Assembly: GCA_002279935.1 (NCBI GenBank)
Contig: NCCZ01000008.1
Coordinates: forward strand, 21,998 to 85,997
Origin: Hyphomicrobium sp. 12-62-95
GTDB lineage: Bacteria > Pseudomonadota > Alphaproteobacteria > Rhizobiales > Hyphomicrobiaceae
Reading direction: 5' to 3'
Length of the DNA: 64,000 nucleotides
Made by a program: the position numbers and the translations under genes. Below the pieces are notes generated by a model. That model did not search any database. It was not told the origin of the DNA and saw only the letters and a program-made list of their open reading frames with translations. Each line of letters begins with the position of its first letter. Position 1 is the stretch's first letter. Shown in pieces: positions 50,723 through 61,437 of this stretch.

Positions 50723-51664
50723 ATGAGCACGATCACCGCAGCAATGGTGAAGGATCTGCGCGAGAAGACCGGCGCGGGAATGATGGATTGCAAGACCGCC
50801 CTGACGGAAACGAACGGCGATATGGAAGCGGCCATCGAGTGGCTGCGCAAGAAGGGCCTCTCGAAGGCTGCCAAGAAGTCGGACCGTATCGCGGCGCAGG
50901 GCTTGATTGGCGTGATCTCGATGGTGAAGTCGGGTGCCGTTGTCGAAGTGAACTCGGAAACCGACTTCGTGGCGCGTAACCCGCAGTTCCAGGAAATGGT
51001 GCAGAAGATTACGTCGCTGGCGCCGGCCGCGAACGGCGATCTATCGAAGCTGCTGGCCGCGAAGTATCCGGGCGGTTCGGCTTCGGTTGAGGAGACCGTC
51101 AAAGACGCGATTGCCACGATCGGCGAGAACATGGGCGTGCGCCGTACGGGGTCGCTGTCGGTACCGGAAGGCGTCGTCGTCGACTATGTGCACAACAAGG
51201 CCGCCGATGGTCTGGGCAAGATCGGCGTGCTGGTGGCACTCGAGAGCAAAGGCGATACGGATTCGCTGATGGCCTTCGGCCGGCAGGTGGCGATGCATGT
51301 CGCGGCCGCCAGCCCGCTCGCGCTGACGCCGGAAGACCTTGATCCGGCGGCGATCGAGAAGGAGCGTGCGTTCTACACCGAGCAGGCGCTCGCTTCCGGC
51401 AAGCCCAAAGACATCGTCGACAAGATGGTTGAGGGCCGTCTCAAGAAGGAATTCTTCCAGCAGGCATGTCTGATGAGCCAGGTGTTCGTGCTCGACGGCA
51501 AGGCCTCGGTGGCGGAAGCCACGAAGGCAGCTGAAAAGGATGTCGGCGCGCCGATCAAGGTCACCGGCTTCCTGCGCTACGCGCTGGGTGAAGGGATCGA
51601 GAAGAAGGAAGAGGACTTCGCGGCCGAAGTGGCCAAGACGGTGGCTGCTTCCAAGGGCGGCTGA
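50723..51664 (+). CDS. tsf: Translation elongation factor Ts
   Basis: Nucleotide exchange factor for EF-Tu. 313 residues. The N-terminal UBA-like domain has VKDLREKTGAGMMDCKTAL and the core motif is NSETDFVARN. A strong site GGAAGGAG precedes the ATG, and a terminator follows 32 bases after the stop. Confidence 0.98.
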   Translation: MSTITAAMVKDLREKTGAGMMDCKTALTETNGDMEAAIEWLRKKGLSKAAKKSDRIAAQGLIGVISMVKSGAVVEVNSETDFVARNPQFQEMVQKITSLAPAANGDLSKLLAAKYPGGSASVEETVKDAIATIGENMGVRRTGSLSVPEGVVVDYVHNKAADGLGKIGVLVALESKGDTDSLMAFGRQVAMHVAAASPLALTPEDLDPAAIEKERAFYTEQALASGKPKDIVDKMVEGRLKKEFFQQACLMSQVFVLDGKASVAEATKAAEKDVGAPIKVTGFLRYALGEGIEKKEEDFAAEVAKTVAASKGG

Positions 51665-51696
51665 GGCCTCTTTCGCCAGGATTTGATCGAAATTCG

Positions 51697-51728
51697 AAAC
51701 GGCCGGCGGGAAACGCCGGCCGTTTTTG
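51697..51728 (+). terminator. Rho-independent terminator after tsf
   Basis: 12-bp stem AAACGGCCGGCG (51697-51708) with CGCCGGCCGTTT (51714-51725), a 5-base loop and a T-run at 51723-51727. Confidence 0.9.
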
Positions 51729-51904
51729 ATTTGGCGCCGCGGCAGATTGCGCCGTAGGCGTCCCGGTGGCAGGAAAGTGCTGGAATGTGCGGACTGCCAC
51801 CCGTTATGACGCAGTCCGGCAACATGTGACGCTGCGACTCGCCCTAGGGTCTGGCGTAAAGAGAATGGCCTGCGGCGGCAGGCTGCTGGAGCTGAGGGAG
51901 CTCG

Positions 51905-52636
51905 ATGATGACGTCCCAAGCCGGTGGGCTCAAATACAAGCGACTGCTGATCAAGCTGTCGGGCGAGGCGCTCATGGGGCGCGGGGCCTACGGGATCGAT
52001 ATGGCGGTCGCGGACCGGTTGGCGGGGGATATCGTCGACGCGGTCAACGCCGGGGCGGAAATCGCCGTGGTGGTCGGCGGGGGTAACATTTTCCGGGGCT
52101 TGCAGGCGGCGGCCAAGGGCATGGACCGTGCCACCGGCGACTACATGGGCATGCTGGCGACCGTGATGAATGCTCTGGCCTTTCAGCAGGCGCTGACGGC
52201 GCGCGGGGCGGATGCGCGGGTGATGTCGGCCATCCCGATGCCGACAGTATGTGAGAGCTATGTGCGGCCGCGGGCGCTGGCGCATCTGGCGCAGGGGCGG
52301 ATCGTGGTCTTTGCCGCGGGGACGGGAAATCCGTTTTTTACGACCGACACGGCGGCAACGCTGCGGGCGATCGAGACCTCGTGCGATGCGGTGGTGAAAG
52401 CGACGCAGGTGGATGGGGTTTATTCGGCTGACCCGAAAAAAGACCCCTCGGCGGTGCGTTACGATACGCTGACCTACGCGGAAGTCCTGGCTCGTGACCT
52501 GAAGGTCATGGACGGGGCGGCGATCGCGCTTGCCCGCGATAATCGACTTCCGGTAATTGTTTGTGCCATCGAGGAGGCGGGAAACCTTCTAAAGGTCATG
52601 CGGGGAGAAGCCCGGGCGACCGTGATCCAAGGGTAG
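51905..52636 (+). CDS. pyrH: Uridylate kinase
   Basis: Hexameric UMP kinase of the amino-acid-kinase fold. 243 residues. Motifs: [15 protein letters not shown] (phosphate loop), [11 protein letters not shown], and [20 protein letters not shown] (51894-51900) precedes two adjacent ATGs; the second, at 51908, has better spacing, so the start may be three bases later. It begins a new unit with frr. Confidence 0.97.
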   Translation: MMTSQAGGLKYKRLLIKLSGEALMGRGAYGIDMAVADRLAGDIVDAVNAGAEIAVVVGGGNIFRGLQAAAKGMDRATGDYMGMLATVMNALAFQQALTARGADARVMSAIPMPTVCESYVRPRALAHLAQGRIVVFAAGTGNPFFTTDTAATLRAIETSCDAVVKATQVDGVYSADPKKDPSAVRYDTLTYAEVLARDLKVMDGAAIALARDNRLPVIVCAIEEAGNLLKVMRGEARATVIQG

Positions 52637-52738
52637 GCGCCTGCGGCGATTTTTTTGCGGTTTTGACGGGCGCACTCCGCTCATGGCCCAGAACGGTCCT
52701 GGCGGATTGGCGCTTATCAGCGACGACAAGGAACGACG

Positions 52739-53299
52739 ATGTCTTCGACGTACGATATCAAAGAACTCGAAAACCGGATGCGCGCGTCATTGGATGCGTT
52801 CAAACGCGAATTGCAGGGCCTGCGAACGGGGCGGGCGAGTGCCCATTTGCTCGATCCGGTGCAGGTGATGGTCTATGGGTCGCGGATGCCGCTGAACCAG
52901 TTGGCGACGGTGACGACGCCGGAGCCGCGCATGATCGCGGTGCAGGTGTGGGACCGCTCGAACGTGACGGCCGTCGACAAGGCGCTGCGCGAGGCCAATC
53001 TGGGCGTCAACCCGATGGTGGACGGGCAGCTGATCCGTCTGCCGCTGCCGGCACCGACCGCCGACCGGCGCAACGAACTCGTCAAGCAGGCGCACAAATA
53101 TGCCGAGAGCCACCGTATTGCCGTGCGCAACGTGCGCCGCGACGGTCTCGATCTTCTCAAGAAGCTCGAGAAGGACGGCAAAATGAGCGAGGACGATCAT
53201 AAAAAGAATACCACCAAGGTGCAGGAATTGACCGATAAGCTGATCAAGGAGATCGATCAGACGCTGGCGGCGAAGGAAACGGAAATCCAGAAGGTTTAA
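52739..53299 (+). CDS. frr: Ribosome recycling factor
   Basis: Splits post-termination ribosomes together with EF-G. 186 residues, the standard length. Signature stretches are [40 protein letters not shown] and [20 protein letters not shown]. It lies about 100 bp after pyrH. Confidence 0.98.
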   Translation: MSSTYDIKELENRMRASLDAFKRELQGLRTGRASAHLLDPVQVMVYGSRMPLNQLATVTTPEPRMIAVQVWDRSNVTAVDKALREANLGVNPMVDGQLIRLPLPAPTADRRNELVKQAHKYAESHRIAVRNVRRDGLDLLKKLEKDGKMSEDDHKKNTTKVQELTDKLIKEIDQTLAAKETEIQKV

Positions 53300-53411
53300 G
53301 TGCAGGTCCGCGGGTTGGCGGCGGGGGCCGCCGATGCTGCTCCTTTCCGCCAGAGTTTCCACCCGAGGCAACCCGCTCTCCGACGAGCCAAACGCAGGTC
53401 CGGCCGAGCCC

Positions 53412-54164
53412 ATGAGATCGCAGACGAGCCCTGGCGCATCGCCCGACATCCTGCCCCCGCGGCATGTGGCCATCATCATGGACGGAAACGGACGCTGGGC
53501 CGCGGAACGGGGATTGCCGCGCACGTGGGGTCACCGGCAGGGCGTGGAAGCGGTGCGGCGCACGGTGCGGGCGGCGCGCGAGCGGGGTATCGGATATCTC
53601 ACCATTTACAGTTTTTCTTCGGAGAACTGGTCGCGGCCGGCGTCTGAGATCGACGATTTGATGGGGCTGATGCGCCGCTTCATAAAAAGCGATCTGGTCG
53701 ATCTGCATCAGTCGAACGTGCGCATCACGGTGATCGGCGAGCGCGACCGGGTCGATCCGGAATTGATGGCGTTGATCGACGAAGCCAAAGATGTGACGTC
53801 GCAAAACACGGGTCTCACGCTCGTGATCGCGTTCAACTACGGCTCGCGGGCTGAGATCACCAAAGCGGCGCGGGCGCTGGCGCATAAGGTGGCGCGCGGC
53901 GAGTTGCACCCCGACGAGATCGAGGCGGATCATCTTTCGGGATCGCTCGACACAGCGGGTATTCCCGATCCCGATTTGCTGATCCGGACCAGTGGCGAGA
54001 TGCGGCTGTCGAATTTTCTCTTGTGGCAGACGGCATACACGGAGTTCGTGTTTCTCGACGCCTATTGGCCTGAATTTGGCGGCGAACTTCTGGATGAAGC
54101 GATCAAGACCTTTCATGCGCGGGACCGCCGTTTTGGTGGACTGACGCAGCGTTCCACGGCCTGA
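53412..54164 (+). CDS. uppS: Isoprenyl (undecaprenyl) diphosphate synthase
   Basis: Cis-prenyltransferase making the C55 lipid carrier for cell-wall and polysaccharide synthesis. 250 residues from the ATG at 53412. Signature motifs are [13 protein letters not shown] (catalytic Asp), SSENWSRP and the C-terminal [15 protein letters not shown]. An earlier in-frame ATG at 53334 would add 26 unconserved residues; neither has a strong ribosome-binding site. It runs into cdsA eight bases later. Confidence 0.95.
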   Translation: MRSQTSPGASPDILPPRHVAIIMDGNGRWAAERGLPRTWGHRQGVEAVRRTVRAARERGIGYLTIYSFSSENWSRPASEIDDLMGLMRRFIKSDLVDLHQSNVRITVIGERDRVDPELMALIDEAKDVTSQNTGLTLVIAFNYGSRAEITKAARALAHKVARGELHPDEIEADHLSGSLDTAGIPDPDLLIRTSGEMRLSNFLLWQTAYTEFVFLDAYWPEFGGELLDEAIKTFHARDRRFGGLTQRSTA

Positions 54165-54171
54165 GGGCGGG

Positions 54172-55023
54172 ATGGAACACGAACCGGCCGATCAATTGGG
54201 AACGGCCGCTGCGGCGTCGCGCGACGTTGGCGTGCGGATTGCCTCGGGCCTGATGCTGGCGGTGGTGGCCGGTGGTCTTCTCTACGCAGGACCCCTGCCG
54301 TTCGCTGTTCTGGCTGGCACGGCCGCCGTTCTCACGAGCCTGGAGTGGTCGCGCATCGTGCGGGGCGGGGGCGTCGACGCCGGCCTCGTGGTGCAGGTTG
54401 CGAGTGCCGTTATGGCGGCGGCACTGACAGCTGCGGGGTTCGCGGCGCTGGGGCTCGCGGCTGTTGCTGCCGGCGCCATTCTGACGGGATTATTGTGTTT
54501 TGGGCGGCATCCGCTGCTATCGGCGGAGGGCGTGCTTTATGCCGGGCTGCCGGTGGTGGCGCTGATCTGGCTGCGGGATGATCCGGCGTATGGCTTGCAG
54601 GCGGTGCTGTTTATTCTGATCTGCGTGGTTGTGACCGACGTTGCGGCGTTCGTGTTCGGGCGGGCCATCGGGGGACCGAAGTTGGCGCCGGCGATCTCAC
54701 CCAATAAAACGTGGGCGGGGTTTCTCGGTGGGATCACGATGGCGGGGATTGCGGCGGCGGGGTTTGGCGTGTGGCTGGGTGCGGACCCGGTGAAGCTGGG
54801 GTTGGCGGGTACGATGCTGGGCGTCCTGGCGCAGATCGGCGATCTGACGGAGAGTGCATTGAAGCGCAGTTTCGGTGTGAAGGATTCTGGAACGTTGATC
54901 CCAGGGCATGGCGGCATCATGGACCGCATAGACGGGCTCGTGTTTGCGGCGGTGGCGGCTGGGGTCGTCGCGTTCGCCATCGACCCGCAGGCGCCGGCGC
55001 GCGCGCTGTTGATGGGTGGATGA
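54172..55023 (+). CDS. cdsA: Phosphatidate cytidylyltransferase
   Basis: Membrane enzyme that makes CDP-diacylglycerol for all phospholipids. 283 residues with about seven hydrophobic helices. The C-terminal family signature spans LTESALKRSFGVKDSGTLIP and GHGGIMDRIDGL, and SPNKTWAGFLGG lies before it. An N-terminal cytoplasmic segment of about 20 residues precedes the first helix. Its stop is four bases before the dxr ATG. Confidence 0.96.
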   Translation: MEHEPADQLGTAAAASRDVGVRIASGLMLAVVAGGLLYAGPLPFAVLAGTAAVLTSLEWSRIVRGGGVDAGLVVQVASAVMAAALTAAGFAALGLAAVAAGAILTGLLCFGRHPLLSAEGVLYAGLPVVALIWLRDDPAYGLQAVLFILICVVVTDVAAFVFGRAIGGPKLAPAISPNKTWAGFLGGITMAGIAAAGFGVWLGADPVKLGLAGTMLGVLAQIGDLTESALKRSFGVKDSGTLIPGHGGIMDRIDGLVFAAVAAGVVAFAIDPQAPARALLMGG

Positions 55024-55027
55024 GCGG

Positions 55028-56263
55028 ATGGGTGTTCCGTTTACACGCGCGGCTGCGATTACACTTTCCGACATCGGTGAGCGCGTGTTGGCGTCGCCGC
55101 AGCGGCTCACGGTGCTGGGTGCGACGGGCTCGATCGGCGAGAGCACGCTCGATCTCGTGGGACGGGAGCCGGAGCGGTTCGAGATCGTGGCGCTGACGGC
55201 GCAATCGAATGCGGAAAAGCTTGCAGCACTTGCCATCAAACACCGGGCGCAGATCGCGGTCGTGGGCGATGAGCGCTGCTATGAAGACTTGAAAGCGCAT
55301 TTGTCTGGGACCGGCATTGAGGCGGCTGCAGGAGAGGATGCGCTGGCGGAAGCGGCGTCGCGGCCGGCCGACTGCACGATGGCGGCGATCGTTGGCGCGG
55401 CTGGATTGAAGCCGACGTTTGCGGCGGCGCGGCAGGGGCGTCGCGTGGCCTTGGCGAATAAGGAATGCCTTGTCTCAGCTGGTGATGTGTTTCTGGCGGC
55501 GTGCCGGCAATCGGGGGCGCAGTTGCTGCCGGTCGACAGCGAACATTCGGCAGCGTTGCAATCGCTGGCGGGCGCCGAGCGGGCGGCGGTGGAGCGGATC
55601 GTGCTGACGGCGTCGGGTGGGCCGTTCCGGTGCTGGCCAGTTGAAAGATTGAAGGACGCCAAGCCCGAAGAGGCGCTCAAGCATCCCAACTGGTCGATGG
55701 GTGCGAAAATCACCATCGACAGCGCAACGCTCATGAACAAGGGGCTGGAACTGATCGAGGCGTATCACCTGTTTCCGGTTGGTGTGGATCAGCTGGATGC
55801 GGTCATTCATCCGCAGTCGGTGGTGCATTGTTTCGTGCACTACATCGACGGATCGGTGATCGCGCAGCTTGGGCCGCCCGACATGCGTACGCCGATTGCG
55901 CTAGCGCTCAATTGGCCGGAGCGGCGGGTCACGCCTACCGCGCGGCTCGACCTGATCACAGTGGGTTCGCTGACGTTTGAGGCGGTGGATGACGCGCGTT
56001 TTCCGGGGCCGCAAATGGCCAAGGACGCCTTGCGGCGGGGTGGGAGCGCTCCGGCGGTGCTGAACGCGGCCAATGAGGTCGCGGTGGCCGCCTTCCTGGA
56101 GCGGGGGATCGGGTTCCTCGACATTGCGCGTGTGGTGGCCCGGACGCTGGAAGAAGCAGACCGGCGGGGGATGATCCGTGCTACGGAATCGCTCGAAGAC
56201 GTGCTAGCGGCTGACACGCATGGCCGGGAGCTGGCACGCACGGTCATTGCAACCCCACATTAA
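55028..56263 (+). CDS. dxr: 1-deoxy-D-xylulose 5-phosphate reductoisomerase
   Basis: Second step of the MEP isoprenoid pathway (NADPH-dependent, makes MEP). 411 residues. The nucleotide-binding motif is LTVLGATGSIGESTLDLV; substrate and metal sites appear in LANKECLVSAG, PVDSEHSAALQ and SATLMNKGLELIEA. The ATG at 55028 has GGTGGA about seven bases upstream; an in-frame GTG at 55016 overlaps cdsA and is less likely. Confidence 0.96.
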   Translation: MGVPFTRAAAITLSDIGERVLASPQRLTVLGATGSIGESTLDLVGREPERFEIVALTAQSNAEKLAALAIKHRAQIAVVGDERCYEDLKAHLSGTGIEAAAGEDALAEAASRPADCTMAAIVGAAGLKPTFAAARQGRRVALANKECLVSAGDVFLAACRQSGAQLLPVDSEHSAALQSLAGAERAAVERIVLTASGGPFRCWPVERLKDAKPEEALKHPNWSMGAKITIDSATLMNKGLELIEAYHLFPVGVDQLDAVIHPQSVVHCFVHYIDGSVIAQLGPPDMRTPIALALNWPERRVTPTARLDLITVGSLTFEAVDDARFPGPQMAKDALRRGGSAPAVLNAANEVAVAAFLERGIGFLDIARVVARTLEEADRRGMIRATESLEDVLAADTHGRELARTVIATPH

Positions 56264-56362
56264 GGGGCTTCGTTATGTATGGGTCCCTTATGTTGATGGC
56301 CCGTGCATGCTGAGCCACTGAACGAGCCGCCGGATCCTATAGCGGCGCAACGGAGACGATGA

Positions 56363-57514
56363 ATGGACGCGATCTGGAATGCCGTATCAGGGCCGCTGAT
56401 GTACGGCTTTGCGTTTTTCTCCGTGCTGATGATCGTCGTGTTCTTCCACGAATTGGGGCATTTTCTCGTGGCCCGCTGGTGCGGGGTGAAGGTCAGCGCG
56501 TTCTCGATTGGGTTCGGTCCGGAGATCGGCGGCTTCTATGACCGGCATGGCACGCGCTGGAAGCTCTCCTGGATCCCGCTTGGCGGCTACGTCAAGTTCA
56601 TGGACGACGAGAACGCGGCCAGCGTTGCTTCGCCGGATGCGCTTTCGAAGATGAGCCCCGAAGAGCGGGCCGGTGCATTTCATGCCAAGCCGCTCTGGCA
56701 GCGGGCGGCAGTGGTTGCGGCGGGGCCGATTGCCAATTTCATCCTGGCCATTGTCATTTTCACGTTCTGGTTCTGGTCTCAGGGCGTTTACACAACCGAA
56801 GCGCGTGTCGACGACGTTCTGCCGGATAGTCCGGCGGCACGGGCGGGGATCAAGCCGGGCGACGTGGTGACCGCAATCGAAGGTCAGCCGATTACGGTGT
56901 TCGAGCAGATCCAGCGCAACGTCTCGACGAATGTCGGCAAGACGTTGACATTTGAGATCAATCGCGGCGGGCAGAAGCTTGAAATTCCTGTGACTCCGCA
57001 GGTCCAAGAGCAGGTGGACGAGGCCGGTGACAAGGTCCGCATGGTCTTGATCGGCGTGCGGCGCATTCCGGGCCAGGAGGGCATGACGCGCTACCAGCCG
57101 GGGTTTTTCGAGGCGATTGGGATCGCTGGGGATCGCACCTGGTTCGTGGTGACGAGCACGCTGGGCTACTTCGGTGATGTCGTTGGCGGCCGCCAGGGCG
57201 CGGATCAGCTTGGCGGGCCTATCCGCATTGCAGACGTGGCTGGGCGGGTCGCGTCGCAGGGCTGGGAATACATCATTCAATTGGCGGCGTTTCTGTCGGT
57301 GAGCGTGGGGCTGATCAACCTCTTTCCGATCCCACTGCTCGATGGCGGGCACCTCATGTTCTACGCCATAGAAGCGGTGCGTGGGCGGCCGCTCAATGAG
57401 CGTCATCAGGAGATCGGATTCCGGATCGGAATGGCGGTCGTTCTGAGCCTCATGATCTTTGCCACTTTCAACGACTTACATATCCTCAAACGGTGGCTTG
57501 GCGGGGCGGTATAG
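56363..57514 (+). CDS. rseP: Site-2 metalloprotease RseP (MmpA)
   Basis: Intramembrane zinc protease of regulated proteolysis. 383 residues. The zinc motif HELGH is at residues 29-33 in the first helix, and the second active-site motif is NLFPIPLLDGGHLMFY near the C-terminus. One PDZ domain (DSPAARAGIKPGDVVTAIEG) lies between. The ATG at 56363 has GGAG seven bases upstream. It sits directly before bamA in the usual order. Confidence 0.96.
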   Translation: MDAIWNAVSGPLMYGFAFFSVLMIVVFFHELGHFLVARWCGVKVSAFSIGFGPEIGGFYDRHGTRWKLSWIPLGGYVKFMDDENAASVASPDALSKMSPEERAGAFHAKPLWQRAAVVAAGPIANFILAIVIFTFWFWSQGVYTTEARVDDVLPDSPAARAGIKPGDVVTAIEGQPITVFEQIQRNVSTNVGKTLTFEINRGGQKLEIPVTPQVQEQVDEAGDKVRMVLIGVRRIPGQEGMTRYQPGFFEAIGIAGDRTWFVVTSTLGYFGDVVGGRQGADQLGGPIRIADVAGRVASQGWEYIIQLAAFLSVSVGLINLFPIPLLDGGHLMFYAIEAVRGRPLNERHQEIGFRIGMAVVLSLMIFATFNDLHILKRWLGGAV

Positions 57515-57733
57515 ATTCGGGCCCGGTGACGTATTCTTGCCACTTCCAGAGGGGTAACTGAATCGTTAAAAGCGTGGGATCGGTGTAGGAGTCACGGGAG
57601 TCTGTCATGGGCTTTTCGTGCTCCGGTGGGAACACTGAACGCCGCTGGTGCCTCTGGCATCGACGCGGTGAGCATCACAGACACATGAGCGTCCATCAGG
57701 GGCACCGTGTGGATCAGGGGGAACGGCATAGGC

Positions 57734-60124
57734 ATGAGGGCTGATCCGCGTCATGGGTTCTCCCGGATCTCGGCATTGACGGGCGTTCGCCTGTTTGCCG
57801 CCGTTCTGGCGTTCCTCGCGATCGAGATCTCTGCTCCGCATATGGGCGCATCCACGGCCGCATTGGCCCAGGGCGTCGTGCGCAGCATCGAGGTCGAAGG
57901 CAACCGCCGCGTCGAAGCCGACACGGTGCGGTCCTATCTCCAATTCAGCGTCGGTGACGCTTACGATCCGGCGAAAGTCGATGCCTCGTTGAAGGCACTC
58001 TTCTCGACGGGCTTGTTCGCCGACGTGGCCATCGACAATGCTGGCAACGGCGTCATCGTGCGCGTGCTCGAGAATCCGGTCGTCAATCAGGTGGCTTTCG
58101 AGGGCAACAGCGAGGTCGACACCGATACTCTGCGCAACGAAGTTCAGCTGAAGCCGCGCTCCGTTTTTACCCGCGCCCGCGCGCAGTCTGACGTGCAGCG
58201 CATTTTGGACGTTTACACCCGCCAGGGGCGCTTTGCCGCGTCCGTTGAGCCGAAGATCATCGAACTCGAACAGAGCCGCGTGAACGTGGTGTTCGAAATC
58301 GTGGAGGGCGGCGCGACCAAGGTGAAGGGCGTCAACTTCGTCGGCAACAGCGCGTTCACTGACCAGCAGTTGCGCGATATTATCTCGACGACGCAGCAGG
58401 GCTGGTTCGACTTCCTCAAGGGCACCAGCATCTACGATCCGGATCGTATGAATCTCGATCGTGAATTGCTGCGCCAGTTCTACATGAAGAATGGTTATGC
58501 CGATGCGCGCGTTACCGCTGCGCAGGCTGATCTGGACCGCGACGGTTCGGGCTTCGTGATTACGTTCGCTGTCGAAGAGGGTCTGCCCTACAACTTCGGC
58601 GCGGTGACGGTTGAGAATGGCCTGCCGGAACTCAATGCGTCGGCGTTGAATGGCGAAGTCATCACTTATCAGGGCGATACGTACAACGCGCAGAATATCG
58701 ACAAGACGGTCGAGCGGCTGACGCTGGCGACGGCAGAGCAGGGCTTCCCGTTTGCCCGCGTCCGTCCGCGCGCCACGCCCGATGCTGCGACGCAGACCAT
58801 TGGGGTGGTTTATGCCATCGACGAGGGCCCGCGCGTTTACATCGAGCGGATCAACGTGATTGGCAATACGCGCACGAAGGATTTCGTGATCCGCCGCGAG
58901 TTCCGCTTGGCGGAAGGCGATGCCTACAATCCGCTGCTGGTCGATCGCGCTAAGAAGCGTCTGTCCGGCCTCGGCATCTTCAAGACGGCGGATGTGAAGC
59001 GCCGCCCGGGTTCGTCGCCTGACCGCGTCGTGTTGGACGTGGAAGTTGAAGAACAGTCCACCGGTGAACTCTCGTTCGGTGCCGGCTTCTCGACGAACGA
59101 AGGCATTATTGGTGACGTGTCGATCACCGAGCGCAACTTCATGGGCAACGGGCAGTTCTTGCGCTTGAAGCTCGCCGGTTCCATTGAGCGCTTGCAGGTC
59201 GACCTGTCGTTCACGGAACCGCGCTTCCTGGATCGCAACCTTTCCGCTGGTTTTGACCTCTTCCACAAAGAACTCGATCAGCAGGAAGACTCAGGCTTCT
59301 CGAGCCGCACGTCAGGGGCCACGCTGCGCCTGGGCTTCCCGCTCGCGGAAGAAATGTGGATGCAGGTTGGCTACACGCTGAAGCGCGACGAGATCTTTGA
59401 TGTCGACCGGAACTCGTCGCTCGCAGTCAAGCAGGCGTGCGGTGATACCGTCCTTACGAACGGTGCGGATCCTGTTTGCGCGGACGAGGCTTATTGGACA
59501 TCGTCCGTTGGTGCTTCGCTGACTTATGACAAGCGCAATCACCCGCGGAACCCGACGAGCGGTTATTGGATGCAACTCTCGACAGACTTTGCTGGCCTGG
59601 GCGGCGACGTGAATTACGTTCGCGTGCAAGGTGAGGGTCGCGCTTACTACCCGGTTACCGATAAAATCACTTTGATCGGCCGTGCTGTCGCCGGCTCGGT
59701 GCAGGGGTGGGGTGGCGACGATGTGCGCCTACTCGATCTCTACTTCCGTGGCGGTGAGACGGTTCGCGGTTTCGATCGGGCGGGTTATGGCCCTCGCGAT
59801 CTTAACGGGGATGCCATCGGCGGTCAGAATTATTGGGCGGCCACGGCTGAAGTTCGCTTCCCGCTTCCCTTCATTCCGGATGATTTGGGCATCAGCGGCG
59901 CTGTCTTTGCCGATGCTGGCTCGCTGTGGGGTACCCCGGACAATCTTGACGGCATCCCTGGGCTGGTTATTCGGGATGAAAGCTCCATCCGTGCTGCGGT
60001 TGGTGTGAGCTTGCTGTGGAACTCGCCGGTTGGTCCGCTGCGTGTGGACTACGCCGAGGCTCTGGAGAAGGAATCCTTTGACGAGACCCAGCAGCTGCGG
60101 TTTGGTGCATCGACCAAGTTCTGA
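57734..60124 (+). CDS. bamA: Outer-membrane protein assembly factor BamA
   Basis: Central subunit of the beta-barrel assembly machine. About 796 residues. A signal peptide (LFAAVLAFLAIEISAPHMGA to about ALAQ) is followed by five POTRA domains, e.g. VVRSIEVEGNRRVEADTVRS, and a 16-strand barrel with the loop-6 motif VRGF in GETVRGFDRAGYGP; the chain ends in Phe. The start is uncertain: ATG 57734 is preferred, but an in-frame GTG at 57707 has a closer purine-rich site. Confidence 0.96.
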   Translation: MRADPRHGFSRISALTGVRLFAAVLAFLAIEISAPHMGASTAALAQGVVRSIEVEGNRRVEADTVRSYLQFSVGDAYDPAKVDASLKALFSTGLFADVAIDNAGNGVIVRVLENPVVNQVAFEGNSEVDTDTLRNEVQLKPRSVFTRARAQSDVQRILDVYTRQGRFAASVEPKIIELEQSRVNVVFEIVEGGATKVKGVNFVGNSAFTDQQLRDIISTTQQGWFDFLKGTSIYDPDRMNLDRELLRQFYMKNGYADARVTAAQADLDRDGSGFVITFAVEEGLPYNFGAVTVENGLPELNASALNGEVITYQGDTYNAQNIDKTVERLTLATAEQGFPFARVRPRATPDAATQTIGVVYAIDEGPRVYIERINVIGNTRTKDFVIRREFRLAEGDAYNPLLVDRAKKRLSGLGIFKTADVKRRPGSSPDRVVLDVEVEEQSTGELSFGAGFSTNEGIIGDVSITERNFMGNGQFLRLKLAGSIERLQVDLSFTEPRFLDRNLSAGFDLFHKELDQQEDSGFSSRTSGATLRLGFPLAEEMWMQVGYTLKRDEIFDVDRNSSLAVKQACGDTVLTNGADPVCADEAYWTSSVGASLTYDKRNHPRNPTSGYWMQLSTDFAGLGGDVNYVRVQGEGRAYYPVTDKITLIGRAVAGSVQGWGGDDVRLLDLYFRGGETVRGFDRAGYGPRDLNGDAIGGQNYWAATAEVRFPLPFIPDDLGISGAVFADAGSLWGTPDNLDGIPGLVIRDESSIRAAVGVSLLWNSPVGPLRVDYAEALEKESFDETQQLRFGASTKF

Positions 60125-60162
60125 TCCGGCTCAAGCCGCGATCCATCAACACCTGATTTGAT

Positions 60163-60192
60163 CGGCGGCGCTGTCTCAGCGCCGCCGTTTTG
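60163..60192 (+). terminator. Rho-independent terminator after bamA
   Basis: 11-bp stem CGGCGGCGCTG (60163-60173) with CAGCGCCGCCG (60177-60187), a TCT loop and TTTT. Confidence 0.85.
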
Positions 60193-60288
60193 TTGATCGG
60201 AACGCGCGCGGCTCTATAGTACTGGAATGTACTGGGTGGACACTTTCCGGCTTTGGCCGCGTTTGTCTGCCGAAGAGGGTTTTCGCCG

Positions 60289-61338
60289 ATGCTGCATCCG
60301 GGATTTTTCGAGAATAGGGGGCCGATACCGGCCGCCGATCTGGCGCGGCTGACGGACTCGCAGTTGGCGGACGGTGCAGACGGGACGCGCGCCATTGCCG
60401 ACGTGCGGGCGCTTTCGGATGCCGGTGCCGGGGATGTGTCGTTTCTCGATAACCGCAAATATTTGCCGCAACTGGAACGGACCGGGGCGGGCTTTGTGTT
60501 CGTTCAGCCGGCCTTTGCCGCGCGTGTGCCGCAGCACGCCGCAGCTCTTGTTACGAAGGTTCCCTACCGGGCGTTCGCGCTGGCTTTGCAGACGTTCTAC
60601 CCCGACGCGATGCAGCCCAAGGCCGCGATTGGGCCCAGCGGGGCGGCGGTCGATCCTTCAGCGCAGATTGAATCGGGCGTCGTGATCGAGCCCGGCGCGA
60701 TCGTCGGGCCAGAGGCGATGATCGGGCGGGGAAGCCGGGTCGCTGCCGGCGCGGTCGTGGGGTTTCGCGTCGCGATTGGACGGGACTGCTACATCGGTCC
60801 GCAGTCGACGCTGGTGCATTCACTCGTTGGCGACCGGGTGATTATTCATGCCGGGGCGCGGATTGGCCAGGACGGGTTCGGGTTCGCGATGGGGCGCGAG
60901 GGGCACCTCAAAGTGCCGCAGATCGGGCGTGTCGTGATCCAGGACAATGTCGAGATCGGGGCGAACACGACCATCGACCGGGGGGCTCTTAAGGATACGA
61001 TCATCGGCGAGGGGACCAAAATTGATAATCTGGTCCAGATCGGGCACAACGTCGTCATCGGACGGCATTGCGTGATTGTTGCGCACACGGGGATTTCGGG
61101 CTCGACGGAGCTTGGCGATTTCGTCGTGATGGGCGGGCAATCAGGCACGGTCGGCCACATCAAGATCGGCAGCGGGGCCCAGGTGGCCGGGGCATCGCAT
61201 CCCAAAGAGGATGTGCCGGCCGGGGTGGCCGTGGGCGGGACGCCGGCGCGTCCGTTGAAGCAGTGGGCGCGCGAACTTGCCATTCTGTCGCGGCTGGCGG
61301 CCCGCAAAGGGGAGCCAAGCGACGCTGAGGGCGGTTGA
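60289..61338 (+). CDS. lpxD: UDP-3-O-(3-hydroxyacyl)glucosamine N-acyltransferase
   Basis: Third step of lipid A synthesis. 349 residues: an N-terminal uridine-binding domain and a left-handed helix of hexapeptide repeats (e.g. [20 protein letters not shown]). The catalytic His lies in [20 protein letters not shown]. The ATG at 60289 has AGAGG about ten bases upstream; the in-frame codon at 60253 is unlikely. First gene of the lpxD-fabZ-lpxA-lpxI-lpxB unit. Confidence 0.96.
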   Translation: MLHPGFFENRGPIPAADLARLTDSQLADGADGTRAIADVRALSDAGAGDVSFLDNRKYLPQLERTGAGFVFVQPAFAARVPQHAAALVTKVPYRAFALALQTFYPDAMQPKAAIGPSGAAVDPSAQIESGVVIEPGAIVGPEAMIGRGSRVAAGAVVGFRVAIGRDCYIGPQSTLVHSLVGDRVIIHAGARIGQDGFGFAMGREGHLKVPQIGRVVIQDNVEIGANTTIDRGALKDTIIGEGTKIDNLVQIGHNVVIGRHCVIVAHTGISGSTELGDFVVMGGQSGTVGHIKIGSGAQVAGASHPKEDVPAGVAVGGTPARPLKQWARELAILSRLAARKGEPSDAEGG

Positions 61339-61437
61339 CGGGCCGGGCGGCACGCCTCACGAAGTCCGCAGCATGGGGCCTGTTGGCCGGACGAGCGGAT
61401 GTAGCGGCGCGTTGGACGCTGGCGGAGCGAGAGGACG